Assembly (NCBI RefSeq): GCF_002741075.1
Contig: NZ_CP016634.1
Span: 2,712,501 to 2,776,500, forward strand
DNA length: 64,000 nucleotides
Direction of reading: 5' to 3'
From: Pseudomonas putida
GTDB lineage: Bacteria > Pseudomonadota > Gammaproteobacteria > Pseudomonadales > Pseudomonadaceae
Shown: positions 62,074-64,000 of the stretch, piece by piece
How positions within the stretch are numbered: the first letter of the stretch is position 1
Layout of the letters: every line of letters starts with the position of its first letter
Made by a program: the position numbers and the translations under genes
The notes under the pieces: generated by a model
The model's database searches: none
What the model saw: only the letters and a program-made list of their open reading frames with translations
What the model was told of the DNA's origin: nothing

Positions 62074-63420
62074 TCAGGTCGCGTCGGCGTGGCTCACCAG
62101 CCCCTTCACCACCACGCCCACGGTGGCCAGTGCTGCCGGCACCAACAGCGCGGACAGCACTTGGTCGAAATTCCAGCCAAGCCCCAGCAATGTCGCGCCA
62201 CTCCAGGCGCCGAGGATCGCGCCGAATCGACCGATGCCGAGCATCCACGACACCCCGGTGGCGCGCCCCTGGGTGGGGTAGAACCGCGCGGCCAGCGAGG
62301 GCATGGCCGATTGCGCGCCGTTGATGCACATGCCCGCTACCAGCACCAGGGTCGCCAGCAGCGTCATGTTGCCCAGGCTCTGCCCCACCGCATAGGCAAA
62401 CACCCCCGCCAACAGATAGAACAGGCCAATCACCTTGTGCGGATTGAAGCGGTCCATCGCCCAGCCCACGCCCACTGCGCTTAGCACACCACCGAACTGG
62501 AACAACGCGCCAATGAACGCGGCCTGCTCCATGCTCGCGCCGCTGTCACGCATGAGCGTCGGCAACCAACTGGTCAGCAGGTAGACGATGACCAGCCCCA
62601 TGAAATAGGTCAGCCAGAGCAATACCGTGCCCAGGCCATAGGTACCGGAGAAGATCACCGCGAACACGTTACCAGCCGCCACTGCCTTCTGTTCCGGCAC
62701 GCTGAAGCTGGATGCCTCGGCCACCTTGGCTGGGGCAATCGGAGCCAAGGTCTTGCGGACCTTGTCGATCCCGCGATTGCGCACAACCAGAAACCGCGCA
62801 GACTCCGGCAACCACCCCAGCAGCACCACAGCCAGCAGCAACGGCAGCACCCCACCGATCACCAACAGGCTATGCCAGCCGTAGGCCGGGATCAGCTTGG
62901 CGGAAATGAAGCCACCACCTGCCATGCCCAGATTGAAGCCGCAGAACATGCTGGTCACCAGCAGCGACTTGAGTCGCTCGGGGGTGTATTCGGAGAGCAG
63001 CGTAGTGGCATTGGGCATACCAGCACCCAACCCCAGGCCGGTGAGAAAACGCAGCACCAGCAGTTGATCGACGTTGGTGGCATAGGCCGAGGCCAGGCTG
63101 AAGCCACCGAATACCAGCACCGCGCCGACCAGAACGCCCTTGCGCCCGAAGCGGTCAGCCAAAGGCCCGGAACCCAGGGCACCGAACACCATGCCGATCA
63201 GCGCGGCGCTCATCACCGGGCCAAGGCTTGCGCGATCGATGCCCCACTCCTGGGACAGGGCCGGCGCGATGAAGCCCATGGCAGCGGTATCCAGGCCATC
63301 GAGAAAAACGATCAGAAAGCACAGGATCACCACCCGCCATTGATAGCGGGACAGTGGCTGGTCATTGATGAAGGATTGGACGTCGAGGCAATTTCCGACA
63401 GCGATTTGCGGTTTATTCAT
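62074..63420 (-). CDS. pcaK: 4-hydroxybenzoate/protocatechuate MFS transporter PcaK
   Basis: A 448-residue aromatic acid:H+ symporter. The AAHS-family motif WRVVILCFLIVFLDGLDTAAMGFIAPALSQEWGI (DGxD in helix 1) and GPLADRFGRKGVLV are visible. PcaK of P. putida imports and is a chemoreceptor for 4-hydroxybenzoate. ATG 63420 (MNKPQIAVGN) is chosen; a PcaR-type box lies upstream near 63670. It ends 190 bases before the pcaI start region. Confidence 0.94.
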   Translation of the reverse strand: MNKPQIAVGNCLDVQSFINDQPLSRYQWRVVILCFLIVFLDGLDTAAMGFIAPALSQEWGIDRASLGPVMSAALIGMVFGALGSGPLADRFGRKGVLVGAVLVFGGFSLASAYATNVDQLLVLRFLTGLGLGAGMPNATTLLSEYTPERLKSLLVTSMFCGFNLGMAGGGFISAKLIPAYGWHSLLVIGGVLPLLLAVVLLGWLPESARFLVVRNRGIDKVRKTLAPIAPAKVAEASSFSVPEQKAVAAGNVFAVIFSGTYGLGTVLLWLTYFMGLVIVYLLTSWLPTLMRDSGASMEQAAFIGALFQFGGVLSAVGVGWAMDRFNPHKVIGLFYLLAGVFAYAVGQSLGNMTLLATLVLVAGMCINGAQSAMPSLAARFYPTQGRATGVSWMLGIGRFGAILGAWSGATLLGLGWNFDQVLSALLVPAALATVGVVVKGLVSHADAT

Positions 63421-63746
63421 TGTTGTTGTCCGGAAAATGAGGCGCAGGCAGGCCACTGCACACTGGGCGTGCGCAGGGAGCAGGATAAGCGAATGAGTCG
63501 GTGGATCAGCCAGAAAGCGGCGACGCTGCAGGCGGGTGCGGCCGCGGCAGCGAAAGGACTGTGCTCATGGGGTGCGTCTCGATGTTGTTATTGCCCGGTC
63601 GGCAAACCGACCGCTGCGAAAGACATTAATCAGCACATCGGGCGCGTGCAATTCGCAGGAAACGAGACTGTGCGTTTATCGAACAGGAAACGCGCTGAAC
63701 GGTTCGATCTTGTACCGCGAAGGGACCGCAAAGCGGCCCCACCACG
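63421..63746. other. pcaR-pcaK intergenic region with a PcaR-type box
   Basis: About 330 bases between the pcaR stop and the pcaK start, both on the minus strand. GTGCGTTTATCGAAC (63670-63684) differs from the complement of the PcaR site (GTGCGATTATCGAAC) by one base, and GTTCGATCTTGTACC at 63702-63716 is a weaker partial match. No additional gene is supported. Regulation of pcaK by PcaR is known in P. putida, so the box has a likely role. Confidence 0.65.
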
Positions 63747-64000
63747 CTACCCAAACAACTGGTGACAGAGATCCCGACTGGCCGCCAACAAGATCGGCAA
63801 GAAGCGCTGCTCCAATTCGCTGCGCGTCACTCGCCCCACGTGGGTACTGACGTTGAGCGCCGCGAGCACCTGCCCGGAGGCGTCATAGATCGGCACGGCG
63901 ATCGAGCGCAGCCCCTGCTCCAACTCTTGGTCCACCACGCACCAGCCTTGGGCGCGCACCTGCTGGATACAGGCGAACAGCGAGTCCGGATCGTGCAGGG
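63747..64000 (-). CDS. pcaR: IclR-family regulator PcaR, C-terminal part (cut by window end)
   Basis: The last 84 or so residues of an IclR-type regulator: LHDPDSLFACIQQVRAQGWCVVDQELEQGLRSIAVPIYDASGQVLAALNVSTHVGRVTRSELEQRFLPILLAASRDLCHQLFG. The effector-domain segment GLRSIAVPIYDASGQVLAALNVS is typical. The frame runs off the end at 64000, so the N-terminal helix-turn-helix is missing here. Position upstream of pcaK and PcaR boxes identify it as PcaR, which responds to beta-ketoadipate. Confidence 0.92.
   Translation of the reverse strand, partial: LHDPDSLFACIQQVRAQGWCVVDQELEQGLRSIAVPIYDASGQVLAALNVSTHVGRVTRSELEQRFLPILLAASRDLCHQLFG

Noticed and set aside
1..64000. CRISPR array or rRNA genes
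   Set aside because: No regularly spaced identical 24-40-base repeats with unique spacers were seen; the only tandem repeats are the 39-bp units within one gene. No rRNA sequence was recognised.

Overview
The window reads as chromosomal DNA of a Pseudomonas of the P. putida group. It is GC-rich. It carries phaG for medium-chain-length polyhydroxyalkanoate precursor supply, the ttgR/ttgABC solvent and drug efflux locus, a full beta-ketoadipate (pca) cluster, an opdH-tctCBA tricarboxylate uptake operon followed by ung, and many copies of the Pseudomonas REP hairpin (core GCGGGTAAACCCGC-like). From memory, gene order from opdH to pcaR resembles the P. putida KT2440 region around PP_1375 to PP_1419 in reverse, except for an inserted island and for pcaIJ sitting inside the pca cluster. 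This synteny is recalled, not computed.

Layout. 1-5.6 kb: OprD-type porin OpdH, the TctC/TctB/TctA tripartite tricarboxylate transporter and an AbrB-type membrane protein, one strand. 5.7-9.3 kb: ung, an enoyl-CoA hydratase/HIBYL-CoA hydrolase-type protein, a Tyr-rich lipoprotein, a CWC protein and an RsuA-type pseudouridine synthase. 9.7-10.5 kb: phaG. 10.66-19.04 kb: a tRNA-Gly(CCC) whose 3' end is duplicated at 19.02-19.04 kb, bounding an 8.3-kb integrated element. The element holds a tyrosine integrase, a replication-initiator-like protein with two small partner genes, a divergent serine recombinase, a small membrane protein and an IS3-type insertion sequence. 19.2-21.5 kb: a second accessory patch with a glycine-zipper protein coupled to a small membrane protein (candidate toxin/immunity pair) and a broken IS5-type transposase. 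21.6-26.5 kb: SulP transporter, DUF4917 protein, a methyltransferase and a TPM-domain protein.

26.6-33.8 kb: periplasmic beta-glucosidase BglX, then a DctB/MifS-type kinase, a DctD/MifR-type sigma-54 activator and an alpha-ketoglutarate-type MFS permease. The permease has a visible GG-N10-GC sigma-54 promoter and an upstream inverted repeat, so these three genes look like one sensing-and-uptake circuit. 33.9-46 kb: mostly single genes and divergent regulator/target pairs: a secreted protein with 13-residue repeats, flavin reductase, ABM monooxygenase, AraC and two LysR regulators, a ThDP decarboxylase, an NAD(P)-binding protein, a metallo-beta-lactamase-fold protein, an oxaloacetate-decarboxylase-like PEP mutase family protein, and an EmrB/QacA-type MFS pump with an apparent one-base N-terminal frameshift. 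45.9-52.7 kb: ttgR divergent from ttgABC, with a recognisable TtgR operator.

52.9-64 kb: an OprD-type porin, a DUF962/Mpo1 protein, then pcaC, pcaD, pcaB, pcaT, pcaF, pcaJ, pcaI, pcaK and the 3' end of pcaR, all on the minus strand. Two PcaR-type boxes precede pcaI and one precedes pcaK. Together these genes import 4-hydroxybenzoate/protocatechuate-type substrates and convert carboxymuconate through beta-ketoadipate to acetyl-CoA and succinyl-CoA; pcaGH are not in the window.
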